This document shows positions 32,254 through 40,385 of a stretch of 52,100 nt of DNA, piece after piece. The first letter of the stretch is position 1. Each line of letters starts with the position of its first letter. The notes beneath the pieces are model-generated. The model was not told where the DNA came from. It did not search any database and was given only the letters and a program-made list of their open reading frames with translations. The position numbers and the translations under genes are program-made. Source of the stretch: Pseudomonadota bacterium (GTDB lineage: Bacteria; Desulfobacterota; Desulfovibrionia; Desulfovibrionales; Desulfovibrionaceae); contig JAHIUD010000052.1 of assembly GCA_018817515.1 (NCBI GenBank), forward strand, positions 1 through 52,100, in the 5' to 3' direction.

Positions 32254-33564
32254 GTGGAAGAGCCTTTGAAAGTGCTACGCATCGCAATACTCCTCGCCTC
32301 CGTGGCGCTGCTGCCCAGCCTTGGCCTTGCCGCTGGCCCTGCGGCCGGCCCGGCCCAAGGCGCGTCCGGTTGGGTCACCCAGGTCTCCTCGCACACCGGG
32401 GTGCCGGAGTTCATGATCGGCATCGACAAGGACACCCAGACCTTCTTCATGTTCACCAAGAAGAGCCCGCTTGAGGTCACGCGCAAGCTGCCCTGCACCA
32501 CGGGCTCCGCCCAGGGCGACAAGATGCGCGAAGGCGACATGCGCACGCCCGAGGGCGTGTACTTCGTGGAGGAAAAGGTCCCCGGCAAGCTGGACTTCGG
32601 CCTCTACGGCGACCACGCCTTCAGCCTGAACTACCCGAACCCGGTGGACCGCCTCAAGGGTAAGACCGGGCACGGCATCTGGATCCACGGCCGGGGCAAG
32701 CAGTTCGTCAGCAACGACACCAAGGGCTGCGTGGCCTTGACCGCCCAGGACATTTCGGCCTTGAACGGGCACATTCCCTCCGGTACGCCCGTGGTCATCG
32801 CCAAAAAGCTCTCCTGGACCAAGGAGGCTGGCTCCTCGGAGCAGACCGCGCACCTTCTGGCAGAGCGCGTGCGCCACTGGGCCAGCGACTGGCAGAAGAA
32901 GAGCGACCATTTCTTCGACTATTTCCAGCCCGAGAAGTTCGCCCAGACCGAGGGCATGAGCTTTGCGGCCTTCAAGAGCCACAAGCAGGGCATCTTCAGC
33001 CGCCAGCCCTGGATCAACGTCATGGTCGACAACGTGCGCGTCCTCCAGGGCCCGGACTACTGGGTCACCACGTTTGAGCAGTACTACCGCACCCAGGACC
33101 TCATTTCGGCCGTGGGCAAGCGCTTCTACTGGCAGAAGGACAAGGACGGCGCCTGGCGCATCGTGGGCGGCGAGTACACCGAGGCCTCCCCCGGGCTGGA
33201 GGCCCGCTACCTCTCCTCCAAGCGCGCCGAGATGGACCGCCTGCTCAAAGGCTGGCTGGAAGCCTGGCTGGCGGCGGACGTGGACAAGTACATGAGCTAC
33301 TACGCCGAGGGCGCAAGCAACGGCAAACAGACCAACGCCAAGGCCATGCGCGAGTACAAGGCTGCGCTGTGGGCCAGCAAGACGCCCACGCGCATCGCCG
33401 CCGACAAGGTCGAGGTGGCCATGCACCAGAAGGGCTTCAAGGTCAGCTTTGTGCAGACCTATGAGGACTCCGCCGGGCAGTCGGACAAGGGCCGCAAGAT
33501 CCTGATCCTCGAGCCCAAGGGCGATTCCTACGTCATCCTGAGTGAAACCTGGAGTTCGATGTGA
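32254..33564 (+). CDS. YkuD-domain peptidoglycan carboxypeptidase/transpeptidase with NTF2-like regions (Csd6/Pgp2-like)
   Basis: A 436-residue exported protein. The start is uncertain among GTG 32254, TTG 32266 and GTG 32272; a signal peptide follows in each case. The YkuD catalytic domain shows HGIWIHG (His140 and His145) and TKGCVAL with the nucleophile Cys159. After it come two stretches that look like NTF2/SnoaL-type cone domains: about 205-315 (WASDWQKKSDHFFDYFQPEKF ... WRIVGGEY) and about 325-436 (WLEAWLAADVDKYMSYYAEG ...). YkuD plus NTF2 is the layout of Helicobacter Csd6 and Campylobacter Pgp2, which trim muropeptides to make helical cells. The Csd4-like partner is two genes downstream. 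Confidence 0.82.
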   Translation: MEEPLKVLRIAILLASVALLPSLGLAAGPAAGPAQGASGWVTQVSSHTGVPEFMIGIDKDTQTFFMFTKKSPLEVTRKLPCTTGSAQGDKMREGDMRTPEGVYFVEEKVPGKLDFGLYGDHAFSLNYPNPVDRLKGKTGHGIWIHGRGKQFVSNDTKGCVALTAQDISALNGHIPSGTPVVIAKKLSWTKEAGSSEQTAHLLAERVRHWASDWQKKSDHFFDYFQPEKFAQTEGMSFAAFKSHKQGIFSRQPWINVMVDNVRVLQGPDYWVTTFEQYYRTQDLISAVGKRFYWQKDKDGAWRIVGGEYTEASPGLEARYLSSKRAEMDRLLKGWLEAWLAADVDKYMSYYAEGASNGKQTNAKAMREYKAALWASKTPTRIAADKVEVAMHQKGFKVSFVQTYEDSAGQSDKGRKILILEPKGDSYVILSETWSSM

Positions 33565-34238
33565 CCAAGGACAGCAATTTCAGCGTCCTGTTCATGCGCG
33601 ATGACTCGGATGTGAAGACGTATCGGGTCAGTCCCCGGCGGCTTAAGGTGTTGCTCTGGGTCGCCGGTGTTGTGGCCCTGTTGATGCTGATCGCCCTGGC
33701 CGTGGGCCTGCGCTCCTTTGTGGGCTACCGCGCGCTGTTGACCGAGCGCCGCGACCTGGAGTCCAGCCTGGCTGAAGCCCAGGTGAACCTGGAGCGCCTG
33801 GGCAACCTCGACAAGATCCAGAAGTCCCAGGGCAACTCCAAGGAGCCCGGCGCCAAGGGCCAGGCCGACGCCAAGGCCGCGCCCGTCTCCGCCCAGCGGG
33901 TCTTCACCCAGGTGAACACCGGGGCCATGACCGTGGAGAACTTCCGCGGCCAGGTGAACGCCCAGGCCCTGAACATCACCTTTGACCTGAATAACCGCGC
34001 CAGCGGTGCGCTTTCCGGCGACATCCGCCTGCTGCTCCTGCGCAGCGACGGCAGCCTCATCCCGCTGGAGGCCCCGGCCCAGGACCTGAGCTACCAGATC
34101 CAGCGCTTCAAACGCATCTCCACCAGCGCCCCCATCCCCGAAGGCCTGACCCGCCGAGAGGCCCTGGGTCTGCGCATCGAGATCAAGACCTCCGAGGGGG
34201 AGCTCATCTTTGGCGAGACGTACGCACTGGGCAATTAG
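33561..34238 (+). CDS. Single-pass membrane protein with coiled coil, unknown
   Basis: A 225-residue protein starting at GTG and overlapping the upstream TGA by 4 nt. A short cytoplasmic head (FSVLFMRDDSDVKTYRVSPRRLK) precedes one membrane helix (about 29-50), then a periplasmic coiled-coil segment (RALLTERRDLESSLAEAQVNLERL), a low-complexity linker and a beta-rich end (VNAQALNITFDLNNRASGALSGDIRLLLL). The gene lies between two predicted peptidoglycan-trimming enzymes and overlaps the second by 29 nt, so it may tether or regulate them. No family recognised. Confidence 0.75.
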   Translation: MTKDSNFSVLFMRDDSDVKTYRVSPRRLKVLLWVAGVVALLMLIALAVGLRSFVGYRALLTERRDLESSLAEAQVNLERLGNLDKIQKSQGNSKEPGAKGQADAKAAPVSAQRVFTQVNTGAMTVENFRGQVNAQALNITFDLNNRASGALSGDIRLLLLRSDGSLIPLEAPAQDLSYQIQRFKRISTSAPIPEGLTRREALGLRIEIKTSEGELIFGETYALGN

Positions 34239-36390
34239 CCTCCTCGTCCTCGCGGCCGCCTTCCTCGCCTCCGCTGGACCGTGCCAGGCCTCCGCAAAGA
34301 GCGGCTTCGTGTTCTTCGAGGGCACGCAGTATCCGCTTGGCGTGGTCTTCATCCAGGGCGAGGCCCCGGGCCCCACGGTCATGATCCAGGGTGGCATCCA
34401 GGGCGACGAGCCCACGGGATTCCTCTCCGCTCAGATCCTGGCCGAGAGCCGCGTGCTCAAGGGCAACCTCATCGTGGTGCCCCGCGCCAACGTGCCTTCC
34501 ATCCACGCGCACCAGCGCGCCGTCAACGTGGACATGAACCGCCGCTTCGACCGCGACTACAACCAGTTCTATGAGGACCGGCTGGCCCGGGTGGTGCGCT
34601 TCCTTTTGTCGCAGTCAAGCGCCTTCATCCACCTGCACGAGGGCAGCGGCTTCTACGATCCCGTCTACGTGGACGCGCAGCGCAACCCCACGCGCTGGGG
34701 CCAGTCCATCATCATCGACGCCAACACCCACGAACGCCTGGACCTGGCCCGGCTGGTCAACTCGGCGCTGTCCGAGATCAACAGCAGCGTCAGGGAAAAG
34801 GACCTCCAGTTCAAGCTGTTCAACACCCGCACGTTTGAGCCTGACAGCCAGTATGCCAAGGAGATGCGCAAGTCGCTGACCTTCTACGCCCTGGCCAACT
34901 TGAACATCCCGGCCATGGCCGTGGAGGTCAGCAAGAACATCGGGGCGCTGGGCTGGAAGGTCAAGCACCAGGTCTTCGCCACCAGCGTGCTGCTGCGGCA
35001 CTGCGGGGTGGAGATAGTGCCCCCCCATGTGGACGCCGACGAGATCATGCGCCTGCACGAACGCGACCACCGTGTGAAGATCAACGGCAAGTCGCTGGAC
35101 GGCCAGGCTCTGGCCCTGCCCCCGGGCGGCACCCTCAAGGTGGACCCCGGCAGCGCGGGCAAGGAGGCCCACGGCCAGGTGGTGGCGGTGTTCGCCTCGG
35201 ACCGCCAGGGCGTGAACCTCGTGGACTCCCCGCGCATGGCCCTGGAGCGCTTCCAGGAGCTGGAGACGCGCGTGGACGGCCGCAAGGTCAGCACCACCTC
35301 CGTGCGCTTCGCCGGAGAGATGCCGCCGCCCCTGCCCAGCGGCCCGCCGGTGTTCATCTGCTGGCTCAACGGCAAGGCCGTGCAGGTGAAGCAGGGCGAG
35401 GTGCTGCACGCCGTGGTGGGCGACCAGTTGCTCATCGACGGGGTGCTCGGCAGCAAGTGGAAGGAGATCCTGAATTTCAAGGGCTACGCCGCGCGGCCCT
35501 GGTCCAACGACGGCCAGGACATGGGCTGGGAGATCATCCTCGACCCGGAGAGCTTCATCGACAAGTACCGCCTGCCCGGCAGCCGGAAGGACGTGGCGCG
35601 CTATCAGGTGGTGCGCGAGACCGTGGGCGCGCGCCCGGCAAGCTTTTTCGTGGACATCGAGCCGCGCCTGGTCCAGAGCCTCAAGCTTGTGGATGCCAAG
35701 GGGCAGAGCCTCAACGTGCACTGGACCTCCGGCGGCGAGATGCCTCTGGCGCCAGGCGAATACGCCATGGCCGACGCCTCCAGCAACGGCCCGGCCAACC
35801 GCCTCCTGCCCGTGCTGGGCAACCGCCCGCTCAAGACCGGCGAGAAGTTCCGCGTGGAGTCGGGCCGCACGCAGCTCTTGACTCTGCGCCAGTCCACGAC
35901 CTTTGCCGGGCTTGGAGCCATGACCATTGTGCCTGCGGCGGCGCATAAATCCGCCGAGAAGGTCGCAGCCAAAGTGGAAGCAAAGGTTGAGGCCAAGGCT
36001 GACGACAAGCCCGAGGGCAAGTCCGAGATGCGGGCTGAAGTCAAGCCCGTGGCCAAGCTCGCCGCCAAGCCCGTCGCCCAGGCCAGCACCAAGCCCGTCG
36101 CCCAGGCCACCGCCAAGCCCGTTGCCAAGGCCGCCGCCAAGCCCGTTGCCAAGGCCGCCGCCAAGGCCAGCACCAAGGCTGCGACCAAAATTGCAGACAA
36201 GCCCGTTGTCAAACCTGTTGGCAAGCCCGCTGCCAAGACCATCGTCAAGGCCGTGGCCAAGCCCGAGACCAAGCCCGGCGCCAAGCCCGAGGCCAAGGCC
36301 AGCGCCAAGCCCGTCGCCAAAGCTGACGCCAAGGCCCTGGCAACAGCCAAGCGCCTTACGGCCAACCCCGACCGCACCGAGCATTTCTAG
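34210..36390 (+). CDS. M14-family carboxypeptidase, Csd4/Pgp1-like, with long AKP-rich tail
   Basis: A 726-residue exported protein: signal peptide MARRTHWAISLLVLAAAFLASAGPCQASA, then an M14 metallopeptidase domain. The zinc motif is GGIQGDEPTG, i.e. Gln64-x-x-Glu67 instead of His-x-x-Glu; FIHLHEG supplies His143 (or His141), and AMAVEVSKN a candidate catalytic Glu239. A Gln-Glu-His site is the known oddity of Helicobacter Csd4, a DL-carboxypeptidase that cuts muramyl tripeptides to dipeptides and sets helical shape. NVDMNRRFDRDY is the usual M14 arginine region. After a middle beta-rich part, residues 577-726 are an alanine/lysine/proline repeat tail. Neighbours are the Csd6-like protein and a membrane coiled-coil protein. 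Confidence 0.82.
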   Translation: MARRTHWAISLLVLAAAFLASAGPCQASAKSGFVFFEGTQYPLGVVFIQGEAPGPTVMIQGGIQGDEPTGFLSAQILAESRVLKGNLIVVPRANVPSIHAHQRAVNVDMNRRFDRDYNQFYEDRLARVVRFLLSQSSAFIHLHEGSGFYDPVYVDAQRNPTRWGQSIIIDANTHERLDLARLVNSALSEINSSVREKDLQFKLFNTRTFEPDSQYAKEMRKSLTFYALANLNIPAMAVEVSKNIGALGWKVKHQVFATSVLLRHCGVEIVPPHVDADEIMRLHERDHRVKINGKSLDGQALALPPGGTLKVDPGSAGKEAHGQVVAVFASDRQGVNLVDSPRMALERFQELETRVDGRKVSTTSVRFAGEMPPPLPSGPPVFICWLNGKAVQVKQGEVLHAVVGDQLLIDGVLGSKWKEILNFKGYAARPWSNDGQDMGWEIILDPESFIDKYRLPGSRKDVARYQVVRETVGARPASFFVDIEPRLVQSLKLVDAKGQSLNVHWTSGGEMPLAPGEYAMADASSNGPANRLLPVLGNRPLKTGEKFRVESGRTQLLTLRQSTTFAGLGAMTIVPAAAHKSAEKVAAKVEAKVEAKADDKPEGKSEMRAEVKPVAKLAAKPVAQASTKPVAQATAKPVAKAAAKPVAKAAAKASTKAATKIADKPVVKPVGKPAAKTIVKAVAKPETKPGAKPEAKASAKPVAKADAKALATAKRLTANPDRTEHF
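35937..36345 (+). repeat. AKPVAKA-type coding repeat, tail of the Csd4-like gene
   Basis: Imperfect tandem units of about 7 codons (KPVAQAS, KPVAKAA and variants) with GCCAAGCCCGT-type repeats at DNA level. The encoded segment is strongly basic, like histone-H1-type tails, but on an exported protein. Confidence 0.85.
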
Positions 36391-36504
36391 CCTCACCCCC
36401 GTGTCGCCCGCCATGTCGCCCCACATGTCACTCTTTGGTCCGGCCCGGCCCGGCTCCGCTCCGGCCCTTGCCACCCGGCTGTGGCGGGTGTATCCACCCT
36501 GCCC

Positions 36505-37743
36505 ATGACAACCCGCGCGCGCACCCCACGTTTTCCCCTGGCCTTGGCAGCCCTGCTGGCGCTGTTGGCTCTGCTCCCCGCCTGCGCCGAAAAGACCGTG
36601 GCCCCGCTGCCCGGACCCGTGGTGCTCGCGCCTGCCGTGCTGCCCCCGCCTGCGCCCGCCGCACCGCAGAACTGGCTGCGGCCAAGCCTGTTATATGCCA
36701 CCAGCCGCAACGTCATCGACCCCGGCACACGCACCCGCAGCGCCCGCTACGGGGGCCTGCGCTCGCGCGAGACCTCCTATGGCGAGATCAAAATGAGCCT
36801 GGCCGGCACCGGAGCTGGCGCCGCAGACCGCATGGACGTCCAGGTGGGTCTGGAGAGCACCAGCCGCGTCACCCGCACGGGCTTCTTGACCGAGCTTGAG
36901 CGCGCCGCCGCGCGCACGCCTGGACGCGAGGTGCTGCTCTTTGTCCACGGCTTCGACAACAGCTTCGAGGACGCGGCCAAGACCGCAACGCGCATCACCC
37001 ACGGCGTGGGCTTCCAGGGTGCGGCGCTGCTGTACAGCTGGCCCTCCGCCGGGAGCGCCGCCAGCTACCTGCAAGATCGCAATAACGCCTACTGGGCCGT
37101 CCATTATCTGAAGCAGCTCTTGTCCGATGTCCTGGCCGACCAGTGGATCGGCCGCGTGAGCGTGGTTGTCCACAGCATGGGCAACGAGGTCTTCATCCGC
37201 GCCTACAGCGATCTGGCCGACGAATGCGCGCGCGCGGGCAATGGCGACCTGAGGAAGATCCGCAACATCGTGCTGGCCGCGCCCGACGTTGACCGCGAGA
37301 TCTTCCTGGACCAGCACGCGCTGAAGCTCATGAGCCAGGGCGCGCGCATCATCCTGTACGCCTCGCGCTCGGACATGGCCCTGTCCGCCTCGTCCTTGGT
37401 CCAGGGCGGCGACTACGAGCGCCTGGGCAAGAATGTCGTCTGCATCCCCGGCCTGGCCGTCACCGACGTCTCCGACGTGCGCACCGACCTGCTTGGGCAT
37501 TCCTGGATCGGCGACAGCCGCTCCGTCCTGACCGATCTGCGTTGTGTGCTCTCCGAGGGCTGCAACCGCTACGCGGGCAAGCTCCTGCAGGAGTATGTCT
37601 GCCCGACAAGCTCCCGCTATTTCCTGCCCGCGCCGGACAGCTCCGACCGCGCCACCAACGGCAAGTCCTTCTGGCGGCTGCAGGTCAACGACGCCGCGTC
37701 CGGGCCCAGCCTGGGCGGCTACAAGCTGAATTTGCCCTGGTAG
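36505..37743 (+). CDS. Alpha/beta-hydrolase lipoprotein (DUF900-like)
   Basis: A 412-residue protein. The ATG at 36505 is preferred to the GTG at 36481 because it gives a compact lipoprotein signal (LALLALLPAC, lipid on Cys27). After a proline-rich linker, a DUF900-type alpha/beta-hydrolase domain begins at LLYATSRN; the oxyanion strand is VLLFVHGFDNSFEDA (His148) and the nucleophile is Ser224 in VVVHSMGNEV, with Asp in IVLAAPDVDREIF as a likely triad member. It should be an envelope esterase or lipase of unknown substrate. It follows the Csd4-like gene by 114 nt and may be co-transcribed. Confidence 0.85.
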   Translation: MTTRARTPRFPLALAALLALLALLPACAEKTVAPLPGPVVLAPAVLPPPAPAAPQNWLRPSLLYATSRNVIDPGTRTRSARYGGLRSRETSYGEIKMSLAGTGAGAADRMDVQVGLESTSRVTRTGFLTELERAAARTPGREVLLFVHGFDNSFEDAAKTATRITHGVGFQGAALLYSWPSAGSAASYLQDRNNAYWAVHYLKQLLSDVLADQWIGRVSVVVHSMGNEVFIRAYSDLADECARAGNGDLRKIRNIVLAAPDVDREIFLDQHALKLMSQGARIILYASRSDMALSASSLVQGGDYERLGKNVVCIPGLAVTDVSDVRTDLLGHSWIGDSRSVLTDLRCVLSEGCNRYAGKLLQEYVCPTSSRYFLPAPDSSDRATNGKSFWRLQVNDAASGPSLGGYKLNLPW

Positions 37744-37804
37744 GCCACAAGCCAAGGGCCTCCGCCCCTTGATCCCGCCGGGGGCAGCGGCCCCCGGACC
37801 CCCA

Positions 37805-38117
37805 TAGTACGCCGAAGGGGCTGTTTCAGGAGGAACCTGAAACAGCCCCTTCGGCTTTATTGGGTCAGGGAAGTCACGGGAGAGCGTCTTTCTCTTTGTC
37901 TCTCGTCTCCGCTTTAAAAGGGGCCAACCGCGCGCGGGGCTTTTTTGCCCGAAGCACTGCCAATCATCCAGCCACAACCCCCTGAAACCCCGCAGGAGGC
38001 GCGCGCATTGCCAGGGCCAAGCCGAGCCAAGGCCTTTGCCCGCGCCGCCCATGGCCCAGCCCATATGGGGATTCCAAAGGGCCTCAGGCCCTTTGGCCGC
38101 CGGAGGCATCTCTCGGC
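37805..38117 (+). repeat. Dispersed intergenic element, copy C
   Basis: The fullest plus-strand copy, in the gap between the convergent hydrolase and dehydrogenase genes. Order: H1 (37811-37855); box 1 TCACGGGAGAGCGTCTTTC (37874-37892); box 2 GGGGCCAACCG (37920-37930); a short GGGC-T6-GCCC hairpin; about 50 nt of unique sequence; box 3 from CATTGCCAGGGCCAAGCC (38006-38050); the CCAAAGGGCCT palindrome (38074-38096); and GCCGCCGGAGGCATC. Long reverse-strand open frames across it are repeat artefacts. Confidence 0.8.
37811..37855 (+). terminator. H1 hairpin, copy C
   Basis: A 20-bp perfect stem with an AGGAA loop, 67 nt after the hydrolase stop, with TTTATT following. It is identical over all 45 nt to the minus-strand copy at 41046-41090. 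Confidence 0.85.
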
Positions 38118-38140
38118 TCCGACCGCCGGAGGCTATTGGC

Positions 38141-39034
38141 TCAGGCGGACAGCTTCTGGAGGGCCAGGAACAGCGCCTGGGTGCCGTCGCGGCCATGCCC
38201 GTCCTTGGCGGCCTGGCTGTAGAGCCCGTGCATCAGCTCAAGTCCCGGCAGCTTGAGGCCCATGCGCCGCGATTCCTCCAGGGCGATGCCCATGTCCTTG
38301 ATGAAGTGGTCGATCATGAAGCCCGGCGCGAAGTCGCCCTTGAGGATGCGCGGGGCCAGGTTCTCCAGGCTCCAGCAGCCTGCCGCGCCCTTGGAGATGG
38401 ACCCGAGCAAAACCTGGGGGTTTAAGCCCGCGCGCGTGGCGTAGAGCAGGCTCTCGCACACGCCGATCATGCTCCCGGCGATGACGATCTGGTTGCACAT
38501 CTTGGTGTGCTGCCCAGCCCCGGCCGCGCCCTGGTGCAGGATGATCCTGCCCATGCGCTCGAACAGCGGCCGCACCTGCGCGAAGACCGCCGCCTCGCCG
38601 CCGACCATGATGGACAGGGCCGCGTTTTTCGCGCCCACGTCCCCGCCGGACACTGGCGCGTCCAGGGTGTGCTGGCCGTTATTGCGCGCAGCCGCGAAGA
38701 TCTCCACGGCCAGGCTGGGGCTGGTGGTGGTCATGTCCACGGCGATGGCGCCGGGCTTGAGGCCTGCCAGCACGCCGTCCGCGTCCAGATAGACGCGGCG
38801 CACGTCGTCCGGGAAGCCCACGATGCTGAAGACGATGTCCGAGGCCTGGGCCACCTGCTTGGGGCTGTCGGCCCAGGCCGCGCCGCGGTCCAGCAGGGGC
38901 TGGGCCTTGGCGCGGGTGCGGTTGTGGACCGTGGCCGGGTGCCCGGCGGCCATGAGGTGACCGCACATGGACAAACCCATGACTCCGGTGCCGATCCAGC
39001 CGATGCGTAACGCCTTATCTTGGGTGGGGTTCAT
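38141..39034 (-). CDS. Beta-hydroxyacid dehydrogenase (3-hydroxyisobutyrate / tartronate semialdehyde reductase family)
   Basis: A 297-residue NAD(P)-dependent enzyme. The Rossmann motif IGWIGTGVMG is at 11-20, followed by VHNRTRAKAQPLLDRGA; the substrate loop is DAPVSGGDVGAKNAALSIMVGG, and the catalytic lysine sits in AGQHTKMCNQIVIA. Family members oxidise 3-hydroxyisobutyrate or reduce succinic/glyoxylic/tartronic semialdehydes. An Arg/Asn mix after the second strand suggests NADP(H). It is 8 nt after the aminotransferase stop, so the two likely run sequential steps on an amino-acid-derived semialdehyde; substrate not known. Confidence 0.88.
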   Translation of the reverse strand: MNPTQDKALRIGWIGTGVMGLSMCGHLMAAGHPATVHNRTRAKAQPLLDRGAAWADSPKQVAQASDIVFSIVGFPDDVRRVYLDADGVLAGLKPGAIAVDMTTTSPSLAVEIFAAARNNGQHTLDAPVSGGDVGAKNAALSIMVGGEAAVFAQVRPLFERMGRIILHQGAAGAGQHTKMCNQIVIAGSMIGVCESLLYATRAGLNPQVLLGSISKGAAGCWSLENLAPRILKGDFAPGFMIDHFIKDMGIALEESRRMGLKLPGLELMHGLYSQAAKDGHGRDGTQALFLALQKLSA

Positions 39035-39042
39035 TGCTTCTC

Positions 39043-40236
39043 CTAGGCCTTGGCCTTGGCCAGGGCGCGTTTGAAGCCGTCTGCGGCGCGGCGGATGACG
39101 TTTTCGCCCACGCAGAAGGCCAGGCGGAAGTGCCCCGGGCAGCCGAAGCCCTTGCCGGGCACGGCCAGAATGCGTTCTTCCAGCAGCAGCTGCACAAAGG
39201 CCACGTCGTCGCCGCCGGGCGCCTCGGGGAAGAAGTAGAACGCGCCGCGCGGCATGGGGTACTTGTAGCCTGCGGCATCGAGCACGTCGCGCATGGCGTC
39301 GCGCCGGGCGGCGTAGATCTGCGCGTCCACCTGGGAGCCCAGGGTCTTGGCCAGGAGCTTCTGGGCCAGGGCGGGCGCATTGACGAAGCCCAGGATGCGG
39401 TTGGCCAGGATGATGCCGCCCAAAAGCTCGGCCTTGTCCTGCATGGCCGGGTTCACCAGGGCGTAGCCCACGCGCGCCCCGGCCAGCGAGAGGTTCTTGG
39501 AGAACGAGCTGACAACCACGGTGTGCGGGTACAGCGGCAAGAGCGAGGGCACCTCAGCGCCGTCAAAGGCCAGGAAGCGGTAGGGCTCGTCAGCCAAAAG
39601 GAAGATGGGGCGCTTGCGCCCGGCGCTCTTGCGCTTGAGCATTTCGCAGAGCTCCACCAGGGTCGCGCGCGGGTACACCACGCCGGTGGGGTTGTTGGGC
39701 GAGTTGATGAGCAGCACGGCGGTCTTGTCGGTGATGGCGGCCTCCAGCGCGGCCACGTCCAGGTCAAAGGTGCCGGGTTTGGCCGGGGCGGTCTTCAGCA
39801 CGGCGCCGTGGTTCTCCACGTAGAAGCCGTACTCCACGAAGTAGGGAGCGGGGCAAAGCACCTCGTCGCCGGGTTCGAGCACGGCGCGGTAGAAGGCGTT
39901 GATGGCCCCGGCCGCGCCGCAGGTGATGACCAGGTCGGTGGCGGCCACGTCAACGCCCTGCTCCACGCCCACGACCTTTGCCAACGCCTCACGCACGTGG
40001 GGGTAGCCGAAGTTCGGCATGTAGCCGAAGGCGAACGGCGCGTCGGCCTCGTCGGCGATCTCGTGCAGGCCCTGGCACACGCAGGAGGGCGGCGGCAGGT
40101 CGGGGTTGCCCAGGCTGAAGTCGCAGACCTGGTCCTCGCCAAACTGTTTCTTGAGCTCGATGCCGGCCTCGAACATGCGCCGTATCCAGGACGAGCGCTC
40201 CATGTAGCTGGAAACCTGGGCGGAAAGTAGGGTCAT
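39043..40236 (-). CDS. Class I PLP aminotransferase
   Basis: A 397-residue aspartate-aminotransferase-like protein. The ATG at 40236 follows GAAGGAGCC. Motifs: VCDFSLGNPDLPPP, NFGYPHVREALAKVVG, the cofactor loop ITCGAAGAINAFYRAVLEPGDEV, NSPNNPTGVVYPRATL, ADEPYRFLAFDG and the Schiff-base lysine in VVSSFSKNLSLAGARVGY. GCPGHFRLAFC carries the carboxylate-binding arginine. Amino donor not readable from sequence. It forms a pair with the downstream beta-hydroxyacid dehydrogenase. Confidence 0.9.
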   Translation of the reverse strand: MTLLSAQVSSYMERSSWIRRMFEAGIELKKQFGEDQVCDFSLGNPDLPPPSCVCQGLHEIADEADAPFAFGYMPNFGYPHVREALAKVVGVEQGVDVAATDLVITCGAAGAINAFYRAVLEPGDEVLCPAPYFVEYGFYVENHGAVLKTAPAKPGTFDLDVAALEAAITDKTAVLLINSPNNPTGVVYPRATLVELCEMLKRKSAGRKRPIFLLADEPYRFLAFDGAEVPSLLPLYPHTVVVSSFSKNLSLAGARVGYALVNPAMQDKAELLGGIILANRILGFVNAPALAQKLLAKTLGSQVDAQIYAARRDAMRDVLDAAGYKYPMPRGAFYFFPEAPGGDDVAFVQLLLEERILAVPGKGFGCPGHFRLAFCVGENVIRRAADGFKRALAKAKA

Positions 40237-40385
40237 AAGTGGCTCCTTCAAGCGTGGCCCATGGGCCGTGGTGTGGGCGCAAGACTAGCCAAAGCCGGGT
40301 GGAAAGCCAAGGAGGGGGCGCCCGCTCGCGCAGTCCCCCCATCGGTCTTTTCCGTTGCTGACGGCGCGGTCGCTTGCTGCGGGTA

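Noticed and set aside
35937-36345. CRISPR-like or microsatellite array
   Set aside because: The units are imperfect, in frame and encode the peptidase tail.
36691-38196. 501-codon minus-strand open frame
   Set aside because: It runs antisense through the hydrolase gene and across repeat copy C; peptides shared with 40879-41094 come from the repeated DNA, with no ribosome site or domain.
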